DNA of 37,046 nt from Planctomycetia bacterium (GCA_021413845.1 JAIOPP010000117.1:1-37046), one strand, 5' to 3'. Numbered from the stretch's first letter, positions 1 through 8,111 are shown. Translations and numbers: made by a program. Notes: generated from the letters alone by a model not told the origin.

Positions 1-401
1 CGAGGCTCATCAGCCTACTCCGGCAATGTTGAATCGTTGTGAGCGCCATGTTTTGAAAAGATGTAATCACGGTGAGAGCCAGAGAAGAAGGTGAGAGTCA
101 CGGAAGAAGCCGTACGAAACTTCCGTTCGAGCGTGCGGCCACGCGTGGCGATCTCGACCTGGAATGAACTGTGAAGGAAGTTGCGGAATAACGAGCGATC
201 CAGCGACATAGTTCCGGCTCCGTTCGGGGCAATTGGTGGAATGGGTGGTTTAGGTCGTGTCTCGTGGTTCGCTTTGGGTCGATTTCGCTGATGTGGGTCG
301 GCTGCATCTTCCGATGGTTAGGGGAATCCCTTTCGCGGGAAAACGAACGCTTGGGCGGATTCCCGCCTTTTTCGGTCTGAAATCTCCCGAAACGGCCGCC
401 C
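1..401. other. Left-edge region without a confident gene
   Basis: This stretch at the window edge holds only short open frames on the minus strand (about 98-307 and 15-209). Their translations are low-complexity, rich in Ser, Thr and Arg, and I recognise no family in them. I see no convincing ribosome binding site except a weak GGAG in front of the 15-209 frame. The segment probably contains the regulatory region of the L13-S9 operon in its right half. A very small gene at 15-209 (minus) cannot be excluded. Confidence 0.4.
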
Positions 402-430
402 TTGAACTCTCGCGACTCGAACGCTAAACT
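402..430 (+). promoter_or_regulatory. Candidate sigma70-type promoter for rplM-rpsI
   Basis: TTGAAC at 402-407 is followed after exactly 17 bases by TAAACT at 425-430. Each hexamer matches the housekeeping consensus at four of six positions. It lies about 48 bases upstream of the rplM start. It is a plausible promoter by sequence only. Confidence 0.4.
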
Positions 431-478
431 GCTTAATTCTTCAATTTCTCACGACTCCGCCGTAAGCGAAACTCTTCC

Positions 479-934
479 ATGTTGACGAAAACGTATGTCG
501 CCAAGCCAGGCGAACTTGAACAAAAGTGGTACCTCGTTGACGGCGCCGGAAAAGTCGTCGGTCGTCTCGCTACGGAAATCGCCACGATCTTGATGGGCAA
601 GCACCGCCCGACCTACACGCCGCACGTCGATACGGGCGAGTACGTGATCGTGATCAACGCCGATCAACTCGTGTTCACCGGCCGGAAGTGGGAACAAAAG
701 GAATACACCTACTACACCGGCTACCATCGCCTTCGCGCCGACACGGCCGGAGAGCGGAAGGCAAAGAATCCGGAATTGATTCTCATCGAAGCCGTTCGCC
801 GCATGTTGCCGAAGAACAAGCTCGCGACGAAGATGCTCGATAAGCTCAAGGTATTCGCCGGAGCGGAACACCCGCACCAAGCGCAAAAGCCGGAACCGAA
901 AGATCTCGGCGTTCGGAAAGAGAACACGAAGTAG
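479..934 (+). CDS. rplM: 50S ribosomal protein L13
   Basis: This gene encodes ribosomal protein L13 of the large subunit, an early-assembling protein that binds 23S rRNA. The 151-residue product matches the family along its length: the N-terminal KTYVAKPGELEQKWYLVDG segment, the VVGRLATEIATILMGKHRPTYTPHVDTG core and the H-R-L region near the middle. It is slightly longer than the usual 140-145 residues because of a charged C-terminal tail (PHQAQKPEPKDLGVRKENTK). The ATG at 479 gives the canonical N-terminus. No clear Shine-Dalgarno site precedes it, which is common in planctomycetes. It is followed after 70 bases by rpsI, the widely conserved L13-S9 pair. Confidence 0.97.
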   Translation: MLTKTYVAKPGELEQKWYLVDGAGKVVGRLATEIATILMGKHRPTYTPHVDTGEYVIVINADQLVFTGRKWEQKEYTYYTGYHRLRADTAGERKAKNPELILIEAVRRMLPKNKLATKMLDKLKVFAGAEHPHQAQKPEPKDLGVRKENTK

Positions 935-1004
935 TAGTCGCTTTATTTGTCTCATCTCAGATCCTAAAGCGACGACACGTCGCACGCATATTTAGAGGAA
1001 CGCC

Positions 1005-1409
1005 ATGACGACGGCAGCAAAAATCAACGAAACCTTGGGCACCGGCCGCCGTAAGACTTCGGTCGCTCGCGTTCGCGTCCGACCGGGCGAAGGGAAGATC
1101 GTCGTCAACGGTCGCCCGCTCAGCGAGTTCTTCGCCAACGAACAAGATCGCTATTCGGTCATCTCGGCCTTGGAGTTGTGCGACCGGCGCAACGCGGTCG
1201 ATATCGTGATCACGGTTTCCGGCGGCGGCACGACCGGCCAATCGGGCGCTTGCCGTATGGGCATCGCTCGTGCCTTGAAGCTGATGGACCCGACGCTCGA
1301 AGAGCCGATCCGCAAGAATCGCTTGCTGACGCGCGACAGCCGCATGAAGGAACGCAAAAAGTTCGGCTTCCGCGGTGCTCGCCGTGGTACGCAGTTCTCG
1401 AAGCGGTAA
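1005..1409 (+). CDS. rpsI: 30S ribosomal protein S9
   Basis: This gene encodes ribosomal protein S9, whose basic C-terminal tail reaches toward the decoding centre and contacts P-site tRNA. The 134-residue product has the family's GTGRRKTSVARVRVRPG start, the central VSGGGTTGQSGACRMGIARAL segment and the C-terminal RDSRMKERKKFGFRGARRGTQFSKR tail that ends in the typical K-R. The ATG at 1005 is preceded by AGAGGAACGCC, with AGAGGA as a good ribosome binding site. It is co-directional with rplM and very probably in one transcript with it. A strong terminator follows at 1471-1500. Confidence 0.97.
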   Translation: MTTAAKINETLGTGRRKTSVARVRVRPGEGKIVVNGRPLSEFFANEQDRYSVISALELCDRRNAVDIVITVSGGGTTGQSGACRMGIARALKLMDPTLEEPIRKNRLLTRDSRMKERKKFGFRGARRGTQFSKR

Positions 1410-1470
1410 TCGTTTCCGAAGACTCGACATCGAACATGCGGCCTTTCGTCGCGATGTTTCCCATACGAAA

Positions 1471-1500
1471 AGCCCCGGACCCAAGTCCGGGGCTTTTTTC
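1471..1500 (+). terminator. Intrinsic terminator of rplM-rpsI
   Basis: A 10-bp perfect stem (1471-1480 AGCCCCGGAC with 1485-1494 GTCCGGGGCT) closes a 4-base CCAA loop and runs directly into a T tract at 1495-1499. This is a textbook rho-independent terminator about 60 bases after the rpsI stop codon. Confidence 0.92.
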
Positions 1501-1513
1501 GTCGGTAGGTAAA

Positions 1514-1699
1514 GTAGCAGGCACGTTCCACGTGCCGTCAGCCACATGCGCCGTGGAAGCTGAATGCAGCATCGCGACGCACGCAACCTCCGTTCACACA
1601 CAGCTTCCGTTCAATAGCCCCGGATGCATATCCGGGGCCGCACCGTGATGATCGTTCCATATCGTCTGTGGCGGACGGCACGTGGAACGTGCCTACTAC
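1514..1699 (-). repeat. MITE-like inverted-repeat element, copy 1
   Basis: This element of about 186 bp is bounded by terminal inverted repeats of about 30 bp that begin GTAGCAGG at 1514 and end as its complement CTACTAC at 1699. Each terminal repeat contains its own small palindrome, GGCACGTTCCACGTGCC. A central hairpin CCCCGGATGCATATCCGGGG lies near 1618-1637. The reverse complement aligns along the full length with the element at 2294-2489. It has no coding capacity of its own. It begins 14 bases after the rpsI terminator. I see no clear target-site duplication. It is probably a non-autonomous, REPIN- or MITE-type mobile repeat. Confidence 0.85.
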
Positions 1700-2293
1700 T
1701 CAAACAAAGCACGGCCATGATCGCGCCGGCTTGCGACTTGAAAAAACATTCGTGCGTCGTCGCCCGAGCGGGCCTGGGCATCTTGTCAAACGATTCTCTG
1801 CGCAGAGCATTTCGCCCGAACCGGCTTGCTTCATTTGAAGAAAGACTGGCTCAGACGACGACGCACCGGACGACGCCCAGCAGCGAAGCGTTCTCTGCGA
1901 TGTTGCAACTGCGCAGAGACCGTCGTGCAAGTTTCGATCCGCGTTGGTTGTCATCGTGCGTCTCGCCTGAACGCACGACGACCGAGGATCGCGATATGTG
2001 ATCGCTCACGCACCGCAGGCCGGAAAGAGACATCGAGCGATCGTCTTCACAACAATCGTTCGATCGACCATCGTCGCGAGGGACCGAGCTTAGCGCTCGA
2101 TTCGATCAAACCCCGGCGGCGACAAGCGGCGCGGCCGAAGCTAAAAATTCCCCATCGCGATTCGTCGTCGCCGGTCTCGCGCAAGCGAAACCGGCAACGC
2201 GTCGAAACCTACCGGAGGTCGGAGTCTCGTCTCCTCACAAGGCCCAACATCGCACGACGCGCCGCGAGATTCAACGCGAAGAATTGGGCCAAA
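1700..2293. other. Spacer between the two inverted repeats; no convincing gene, several hairpins
   Basis: Open frames here (for example 1826-2398 plus and 1700-1954 minus) give Arg/Ser-rich low-complexity translations that run into the flanking repeats, so I do not call a gene. Structure is visible instead. There is a 12-bp palindrome CTCTGCGCAGAG at 1796-1807. An 8-bp stem pairs 1892-1899 with 1912-1919. A GNRA-capped hairpin at 2170-2195 has outer stem GCCGGT/ACCGGC, inner stem TCGC/GCGA and loop GCAA. A non-coding RNA or decayed sequence are both possible. Confidence 0.5.
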
Positions 2294-2489
2294 GTAGCAG
2301 GCACGTTCCACGTGCCGTCCGCCACGGTTGATACGGAACGATCGTTGCGGTGTGTCCCCGGATATGCATCCGGGGCTATTGAACGGAGCTGCGTGTGAAC
2401 AGAGCGTGTGAACGGAGCCGCGTGCGTCGCGATGCCGCACTTAGCTCGAACGACGCACGTGGCTACGGCACGTGGAACGTGCCTGCTAC
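2294..2489 (+). repeat. MITE-like inverted-repeat element, copy 2
   Basis: This element is the full-length inverted counterpart of the repeat at 1514-1699. It has the same terminal inverted repeats (GTAGCAGGCACG at the left, CGTGCCTGCTAC at the right) and the same central hairpin CCCCGGATATGCATCCGGGG. It is about 196 bp because it carries an internal 13-bp tandem duplication: GCGTGTGAACAGA at 2391-2403 and GCGTGTGAACGGA at 2404-2416. Its right end lies 10 bases from the stop codon of the minus-strand lipoprotein gene. Confidence 0.85.
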
Positions 2490-2499
2490 GTTGGGTGCC

Positions 2500-3069
2500 T
2501 TAGTGCTTATGTCCGTGGTCGTGCGCTTCAGCGGCGAGTGTGCCGCTGTACGACTTGCCGGCAATCGTGACGTTGAAGCGGCCCTGGTTCTTCGGGGCGT
2601 CGATCGCTTCGCAGAGGGCTGGGTCGACCGCTTCGAAGCGCGAGGTCGTCCCTGCGGCGTCGTCGGTTTGAGGGAGCGCGGCGAGGAAGAACTGCTGAGG
2701 TTTGCCGTCGAGCACGAAGTTCAACGCGAGCTTCGTTTCCGTCGTCGTCACCTTACCGACGGCGTGATCGTCGAGCAGGTAGATCGTTACCTTATGGGCT
2801 GCGTCGTCGTGAACGAGCTCGGCGTGAAACTCTTCTTTTCCGAGTTCGATCAGCGCTCCCTTGTGTGGGCCGGCCGAGGGATGTGCGTGTTCGGCGTGAG
2901 CATGGGCCTGCTTCGCGGCCGAGCCGCCCGACTTCGCCGCCGGTTCGTTCGGCTTATAGCAACCGCTCGCGGCGATGAGCAAGCAAGCGCTCGCAACGCA
3001 ACCTAAAGGCTTCGCGGCCGAGAAGCACGAAAGCGAGGCGAAGCTTTTCAACATGGCGGAAACCATCAT
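2500..3069 (-). CDS. His-rich lipoprotein, possible metal-related periplasmic protein
   Basis: The product is a probable outer- or inner-membrane lipoprotein of about 189 residues. A hydrophobic signal segment ends in AASGC (lipidated Cys near residue 37). A linker with many His residues follows (HAHAEHAHPSAGPHKG). The folded part carries the pattern LIELGKEEFHAELVHDD and KVTIYLLDD, and the C-terminus ends HDHGHKH. Planctomycetes have similar small His-rich lipoproteins, often near metal efflux genes; a metal-binding role here is inference. The frame is open to 3123, but I prefer the ATG at 3069, which has AGG about seven bases upstream. The ATG at 3054 is another option. The gene is divergent from hppA and its 3' end abuts a repeat. 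Confidence 0.75.
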   Translation of the reverse strand: MMVSAMLKSFASLSCFSAAKPLGCVASACLLIAASGCYKPNEPAAKSGGSAAKQAHAHAEHAHPSAGPHKGALIELGKEEFHAELVHDDAAHKVTIYLLDDHAVGKVTTTETKLALNFVLDGKPQQFFLAALPQTDDAAGTTSRFEAVDPALCEAIDAPKNQGRFNVTIAGKSYSGTLAAEAHDHGHKH

Positions 3070-3525
3070 GGCTAAACCTGAGAAGAAGATTTTTTCGAAA
3101 ACTACGAACGGCGATTCTACCAAACTCCGGCCGCGGCTCCTGCCCGAGATGTGGATGCCGCGAAAGCGCGAAAAGCTTGCGAATCGGCAAGGCTTCCGCG
3201 CGAAACGAAGGGAGTTTCGCCGGCGAAAGTTGAGCGACGACGTTGCATTTAGACGCCGCGAGGCCGGGAAAAATTCCGGCGAAGTCGTTCATTTTCTCCG
3301 GAAGAAATGAGACTTTCCTTTGATAAGCGACCGCGAAGATGTTATTTTGCCGCACAAGAAATCGTGCCCGCTCGGAAGTGTGGGCCTATGGTTCGACCCG
3401 AAGAAGCCGCTAACCGCCCGTTATGGGAGGTTTTAGCGGAATTCTTGCCGCTGAATCCGCATTCACTCGTCCGAAATCGTCGTCATACGCATCATCGTCC
3501 TGTCGTCCCTTGTCGAGGCCCAAAC
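3070..3525. other. Divergent intergenic region between lipoprotein and hppA
   Basis: This 456-base region separates two divergent genes. The hppA frame is open upstream to 3307, but the upstream translation has no family character and the signal peptide begins at 3526, so I treat it as untranslated leader. Apart from the candidate promoter at 3320-3348 I see no further feature. Confidence 0.5.
3320..3348 (+). promoter_or_regulatory. Candidate sigma70-type promoter for hppA
   Basis: TTGATA at 3320-3325 (five of six consensus bases) is followed after exactly 17 bases by TATTTT at 3343-3348 (four of six). It lies about 180 bases upstream of the preferred GTG start of the pyrophosphatase, which would leave a long leader. 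Confidence 0.45.
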
Positions 3526-6072
3526 GTGAATTTTCCTTCTCTTCGTCTTCGGTCGCTGCTCCCGCAGTTGCTTGGTTCTTTGATCGTGCTCCTTTCGGTC
3601 GCGGCTCCGGCTTGGGCCGGCGAGGCCGATCTTGCTATTCCCGACCTGCACAAGGGGGAGTTCACGATCGCCGGCGCCACGATCAGCGCTTGGAACTTGT
3701 TGTTCTACGGTTCGTTCGTCATCGCGGGCACGTTGGGGATCAGCCTCTATTTGCGAAACGAAATCAAGCGGATGCCGGCGCATAAGTCGATGCTCGACGT
3801 CGCCGAAGTGATCTTTCAGACCTGCAAGACCTATCTGCTTCAACAGGGCAAATTCCTGTTGATGCTCTTCGCGATCATCGGCTCGGCGATGACCTACTAC
3901 TTCGTCGGCCTGCAGGGGCAAACTTTCGGCACCGCGGCGCTCGTGCTGCTGTTCTCGGTCGTCGGCATGGGGGGCTCGTTCTGGGTCGCCTGGTACGGCA
4001 TTCGGATCAACACCTACGCCAACTCGCGCACCGCTTTCGCTTCGCTGCGGGGTGTGCCGTGGGACGTCGTCAACATTCCGCTACGTGCGGGCATGTCGAT
4101 CGGCTTGTTCTTGATTTCGCTCGAACTCATCATGATGGTCATCATCTTGTTGTTCGTGCCGCGCGACATCGTCGGCATCTGTTTCCTCGGGTTCGCGATC
4201 GGCGAGTCGCTCGGTGCATCCGCGTTGCGGATCGCCGGCGGTATCTTCACGAAGATCGCCGACATCGGCTCCGACCTGATGAAGATCGTGTTCAACGTGA
4301 AGGAAGACGATCCGCGCAATCCCGGCGTCATCGCCGACTGCACGGGCGACAACGCCGGCGACTCGGTCGGCCCGACCGCCGACGGCTTCGAGACGTACGG
4401 CGTCACGGGCGTGGCACTCATCTCCTTCATCACGCTCGCGCTTCCGGTCGAGCAATCGGAACTGCAAGCGAAGTTGATCGTTTGGATCTTCGCAATGCGG
4501 TTCCTCATGGACTTCATGTCCGGAGCGTCGTACTTCATCAACCAGAAGATTTCCGAAGCGAAGTACAAGGGCTTGAAAGAGTTCGATTTCGAAGCTCCGC
4601 TCACGCGTCTGATTTGGATCGCGTCGATCCTTTGCATCACCACCTCGTACGGCATGAGCTGGCTGCTGATCAGCGACCTTGTGATCGCCGGCAAAGACTA
4701 TCCGCAACTCTGGTGGCAACTCGCCTCGATCATCAGCCTCGGCACATTGGCCGCCGTGTTGATTCCGGAATTCACCAAAGTCTTTACCAGCTCGCATTCG
4801 AAGCACGTGCATGAAATCGTGACCGCGTCGAAAGAAGGGGGAGCTTCGCTCACGATTCTCTCCGGACTCGTCGCCGGCTACTTCAGCGCGTTCTGGATGG
4901 GCATTTTGATCGCCGGCCTGATGGGCGCTGCATACTTCATCAGCCTCATGCCCGACGGCGTGAATTCGATCATGCAAGTCGTTCTGACGCCGGGGGCGGC
5001 TGCCGTCGGCGTGGGTTCGATCTTTGCGTTCGGCCTCGTCGCCTTCGGCTTTCTTTGTATGGGCCCTGTGACCATCGCGGTCGACAGCTACGGCCCTGTG
5101 ACCGACAACGCGCAATCGATCTTCGAACTCGCGCAGACCGAGCACATCAAGGGGATTCGCGACGAAATCAAACGCGATTTCGGGTTCGTGCCCGACTTCG
5201 AGCTCGGTAAGCATTATCTCGAAGCGAACGACTCGGCGGGAAACACGTTCAAAGCGACGGCCAAACCGGTGCTCATCGGCACGGCCGTCGTCGGTGCGAC
5301 GACGATGATTTTCTCGATCATCCTCCTGCTCGGCAAGCAAGGCTTGCTGCACTTGAGCCTCACCGATGCACCGGTGTTGCTCGGCTTCATTTGCGGCGGG
5401 GCGGTGATCTTCTGGTTCTCCGGCGCTTCGATGCAAGCCGTAACGACGGGTGCTTATCAAGCGGTCGACTTCATCAAGAAGAACATGGACCTCACGAAGA
5501 AAGAAGCCGACATCGAAGACTCGAAGACGGTCGTCCGCATCTGCACGATCTACGCGCAGAAGGGAATGTGGAACATCTTCATCGCCCTGATGGCGATCAC
5601 GCTCGCGTTCGCCTTCTTCGATCCGAACTTCTTCGTCGCCTATCTGATTTCGATCGCCGTGTTCGGCCTGTTCCAAGCCATCTCGATGGCCAATACCGGT
5701 GGTGCCTGGGACAACGCCAAGAAGTACGTCGAAGTCGATCTCAAAGAAAAGGGTACGGAGCTGCATGCCGCGGCTGTCGTCGGCGATACCGTCGGCGATC
5801 CGTTCAAAGATACGACTTCGGTCGCGTTGAACCCGATCATCAAGTTCTCGACGTTGTTCGGGCTCTTGGCGGTCGAGATTGCGGTGAAGATGAAGGAAGC
5901 GGCTCGCGGTGTGGATATCCATCACGCGGGCCCGACTCCGAGCGGAGCGACGGCCCAGCCGACGTTGACGCCGACGACCGACTACACGGTCGTGTTCGGC
6001 GTCATCATGCTCGCCGTCGCTTTGATCTTCGTCTGGCGATCTTTCTATTCGATGCGAATCGTGAAAGATTAA
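3526..6072 (+). CDS. hppA: Membrane-bound proton/sodium-translocating pyrophosphatase, divergent type
   Basis: The product hydrolyses inorganic pyrophosphate and couples this to ion pumping across the membrane. It has about 848 residues and some 16 hydrophobic segments. Recognisable family motifs are EDDPRNP, the D271-C-T-G-D-N-A-G-D279 acidic motif, GGAWDNAKKY near 725-734 and GDTVGDPFKDT near 753-763. The first substrate motif reads DIGSDLMKIVF from D246, not the usual DVGADLVGKVE, so the protein belongs to a divergent branch. The GNT-F-K-A segment has Lys576 where potassium-independent enzymes carry Lys, but the next residues are A-K-P instead of T-K-G. I chose the GTG at 3526: it has GAGG seven bases upstream and gives a clear signal peptide ending AWA before GEADL. 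A strong terminator follows. Confidence 0.9.
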   Translation: MNFPSLRLRSLLPQLLGSLIVLLSVAAPAWAGEADLAIPDLHKGEFTIAGATISAWNLLFYGSFVIAGTLGISLYLRNEIKRMPAHKSMLDVAEVIFQTCKTYLLQQGKFLLMLFAIIGSAMTYYFVGLQGQTFGTAALVLLFSVVGMGGSFWVAWYGIRINTYANSRTAFASLRGVPWDVVNIPLRAGMSIGLFLISLELIMMVIILLFVPRDIVGICFLGFAIGESLGASALRIAGGIFTKIADIGSDLMKIVFNVKEDDPRNPGVIADCTGDNAGDSVGPTADGFETYGVTGVALISFITLALPVEQSELQAKLIVWIFAMRFLMDFMSGASYFINQKISEAKYKGLKEFDFEAPLTRLIWIASILCITTSYGMSWLLISDLVIAGKDYPQLWWQLASIISLGTLAAVLIPEFTKVFTSSHSKHVHEIVTASKEGGASLTILSGLVAGYFSAFWMGILIAGLMGAAYFISLMPDGVNSIMQVVLTPGAAAVGVGSIFAFGLVAFGFLCMGPVTIAVDSYGPVTDNAQSIFELAQTEHIKGIRDEIKRDFGFVPDFELGKHYLEANDSAGNTFKATAKPVLIGTAVVGATTMIFSIILLLGKQGLLHLSLTDAPVLLGFICGGAVIFWFSGASMQAVTTGAYQAVDFIKKNMDLTKKEADIEDSKTVVRICTIYAQKGMWNIFIALMAITLAFAFFDPNFFVAYLISIAVFGLFQAISMANTGGAWDNAKKYVEVDLKEKGTELHAAAVVGDTVGDPFKDTTSVALNPIIKFSTLFGLLAVEIAVKMKEAARGVDIHHAGPTPSGATAQPTLTPTTDYTVVFGVIMLAVALIFVWRSFYSMRIVKD

Positions 6073-6090
6073 GCAAACAGGGCTGCCATG

Positions 6091-6134
6091 CGGGCGCGGA
6101 GAGATATATTGCTTTCTCTCCGCGCCCGATTTTC
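6091..6134 (+). terminator. Intrinsic terminator of hppA
   Basis: A perfect 14-bp stem (6091-6104 with 6115-6128) encloses a 10-base AT-rich loop and is followed by ATTTTCG. It lies 18 bases after the hppA stop codon, so it probably ends that transcript and separates it from the permease gene. Confidence 0.88.
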
Positions 6135-6213
6135 GTTACGCCTGCAGCCCGGATCGAAAAACGCTCGCCGCAAAGTTTCAAACTCTCAACCGTACCGCTA
6201 GGAAACTCTCCCG

Positions 6214-7767
6214 ATGTGGAAGCAACTCTGGGCGAAGAAAGACCTTTCGATTCTTCTCAAGGAGATGGAAAGCCAGGATCGCTTGCATCGTGTTCTCGGC
6301 CCAACGGCGCTCACTTCGCTCGGGGTCGGCGCGATTATCGGTACGGGCATCTTCGTGTTAGTCGGGAAGGCCGCGGCGCAACAAACCGGTCCGGCGTTGA
6401 TGCTGTCGTTCATCGCTTCGGCATTTGCCTGCGTCTTCGCCGCCCTGTGTTACGCCGAATTCGCTTCGATGGCCCCCGTCGCCGGCAGCGCCTATACCTA
6501 CTCCTACGCGACCATGGGCGAACTCTTCGCTTGGATCATCGGGTGGGATCTTATCTTGGAATACGCCGTGGCGTCGAGCGCCGTCGCGCATGCGTGGAGC
6601 GATTACGTGGAAAAGTTCATCGTGATCGTCGCTCCCGATACGTGGGTCCCTTCGCTGCACACGTTCTTCGAACGCTGGGGCAATTCTCCGATCGGGTTCA
6701 ATCCCAAAACTAATACCTTCTTCGCGAGCGGCGGCATCATCGACCTTCCGGCGATTTTGATCACCGCGATCGTAACCGTGGTCTTAGTCATCGGCATCAA
6801 AGAAAGCGCTCGTTTCAATACGCTGATGGTCTTGCTGAAAGTCGGCGTCGTGTTGTTCGTGATCGGCGTCGGAGTTTTCTTTATCGATCCCGCGAACTGG
6901 ACGAATAACTTCGCCCCCTTCGGCTACGGCGGCATTACCATGCCATGGGAAGAGCATTCCAGTCACCCGGTCGGCATGCTTGCCGGAGCGGCGACGATCT
7001 TTTTCGCGTTCATCGGCTTCGACTCGATTTCGACACACTCCGAAGAAGCCAAGAATCCGCAGCGCGACGTGCCGATCGCCATCATCAGCTCTCTCGTTAT
7101 CTGCACCATCCTTTACGTTCTCGTCGCTGCCGTCCTCACCGGGATGGTTCCCTACGACCAAATCGCGGTCGAAGCTCCCGTGGCGAGTGCGTTCACGGGA
7201 CGAGATATGAACTTCGCTGCGGGCTTGATCTCGCTCGGTGCGGTCGCGGGTATGACCAGCGTGTTGCTGGTGATGTTGCTCAGCCAACCGCGCGTGCTGC
7301 TGGCGATGGCGCGCGACGGCCTCTTACCCCAAAAGTTTTTCGGTGCCGTGCATGAAAAGTTCCGCACGCCGTACAAATCGACGATCCTCACCGGTTTCTT
7401 CGTGGCTGCCGCGTCGTCGCTGCTGCCGCTCGACGTGTTGGCCGACATGACCAACATCGGCACGCTCTTGGCCTTCGTAATGGTGTGCGCCGCCGTGTTG
7501 ATCATGCGGAAGACGAATCCCGACGCTCACCGTCCGTTTCGCGCTCCGCTCGGGCCGGTAGTCCCGATCATGGGAATCATCACCTGCTTGATCCTGATGC
7601 TTTCTTTGGGAACCCACAATTGGATGCGACTAGCCATTTGGCTCGCCGTCGGTATGGTCATTTATTTCTGCTACGGCAAGCGGCATAGCCACCTCGGCCG
7701 CGAATTGGCGAACGAGATCACGCATCACGGCCTCACGCCGACCGATCCGACGCCGCCGCGCGTCTAA
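6214..7767 (+). CDS. APC-family amino acid permease (YfnA/CAT-like)
   Basis: The 517-residue product is a secondary amino acid transporter of the APC superfamily, closest in appearance to the YfnA/CAT branch. The first membrane helix contains GVGAIIGTGIFVLVG (about residues 37-51), the helix-breaking substrate- and ion-binding signature. Helix 3 follows APVAGSAYTYSYATMGELFAWIIGWDLILEY. A cytoplasmic loop has EEAKNPQRDVPIAI, the conserved E-x-x-NP-x-R-x-x-P element. Twelve or more hydrophobic helices are visible and the tail is short and soluble. Substrate is not predictable; cationic amino acids are one possibility by family. The ATG at 6214 gives a normal amphipathic N-terminus. It appears to be a single-gene unit. 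Confidence 0.92.
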   Translation: MWKQLWAKKDLSILLKEMESQDRLHRVLGPTALTSLGVGAIIGTGIFVLVGKAAAQQTGPALMLSFIASAFACVFAALCYAEFASMAPVAGSAYTYSYATMGELFAWIIGWDLILEYAVASSAVAHAWSDYVEKFIVIVAPDTWVPSLHTFFERWGNSPIGFNPKTNTFFASGGIIDLPAILITAIVTVVLVIGIKESARFNTLMVLLKVGVVLFVIGVGVFFIDPANWTNNFAPFGYGGITMPWEEHSSHPVGMLAGAATIFFAFIGFDSISTHSEEAKNPQRDVPIAIISSLVICTILYVLVAAVLTGMVPYDQIAVEAPVASAFTGRDMNFAAGLISLGAVAGMTSVLLVMLLSQPRVLLAMARDGLLPQKFFGAVHEKFRTPYKSTILTGFFVAAASSLLPLDVLADMTNIGTLLAFVMVCAAVLIMRKTNPDAHRPFRAPLGPVVPIMGIITCLILMLSLGTHNWMRLAIWLAVGMVIYFCYGKRHSHLGRELANEITHHGLTPTDPTPPRV

Positions 7768-8111
7768 CGGGGTTTGGGGAACAGCCTTCGTCGATCGGAT
7801 GTCACCCGGCCTATCAGCCGCAGGGCGTTAGCCCCCGGTCTCCGCAGCAGCCGGCCTCATCCGATGAACCGGGGGCTAACGCCCTGCGGCTGATGCGCCG
7901 TTCGGCGAGTTGCGGCTTGGCTTAGATCCGCGGAACTTCGTGTCCTGTTCGGGGTATGATGGTTTAAGGAGGTCGCGTACGTGCCGGCTGGCCGGGCGTA
8001 CGGGGTTGTCCTAGACTGAAAGCGCGTGCTCGGCCCGACAGGGAAATTCTCGTCGAGCCCCGGCCGCGCGGCCATTTCTCGAACCATTCATTCAGCGAAA
8101 CGGGTAGGCGT
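7768..8111. other. Intergenic region with a repeat, upstream of the sigma factor gene
   Basis: These 344 bases hold the long inverted repeat at 7814-7893 and then about 220 bases of apparent leader or promoter region for the sigma factor gene. I see no gene here; the minus-strand frame at 7857-8087 gives a low-complexity translation. Confidence 0.5.
7814..7893. repeat. Perfect 26-bp inverted repeat (REP/REPIN-like element)
   Basis: The arms at 7814-7839 and 7868-7893 are exact reverse complements over 26 bases and contain CAGGGCGTTAGCCCCCGG. The loop is 28 bases. The arms have no T tract, so a pure terminator role is unlikely, although the element lies about 50 bases after the permease stop codon. 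Repeats containing GGGGGCTAACGCCC are, as I recall, frequent in Pirellulales genomes, which points to a dispersed repeat family. Confidence 0.8.

Noticed and set aside
1826-2398. A plus-strand open frame of 190 codons in the repeat spacer
   Set aside because: It is Arg/Ser-rich, has no good start signal, and runs through the terminal repeat of copy 2, so its end is made of repeat sequence.
3307-3525. An N-terminal extension of 73 codons for the pyrophosphatase
   Set aside because: The extension lacks family similarity, while the GTG at 3526 has a good ribosome binding site and starts directly at a signal peptide.
4081-5925. A long open frame (614 codons) on the minus strand inside hppA
   Set aside because: It lies fully antisense to a gene with clear family motifs. 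Its translation is rich in Arg, Asp, Glu and His with no membrane or domain pattern, as expected for a shadow frame in GC-rich DNA.
7857-8087. A 76-codon minus-strand frame upstream of the sigma factor gene
   Set aside because: It begins in the promoter region, ends inside the inverted repeat, and its translation is low in complexity with no ribosome binding site.
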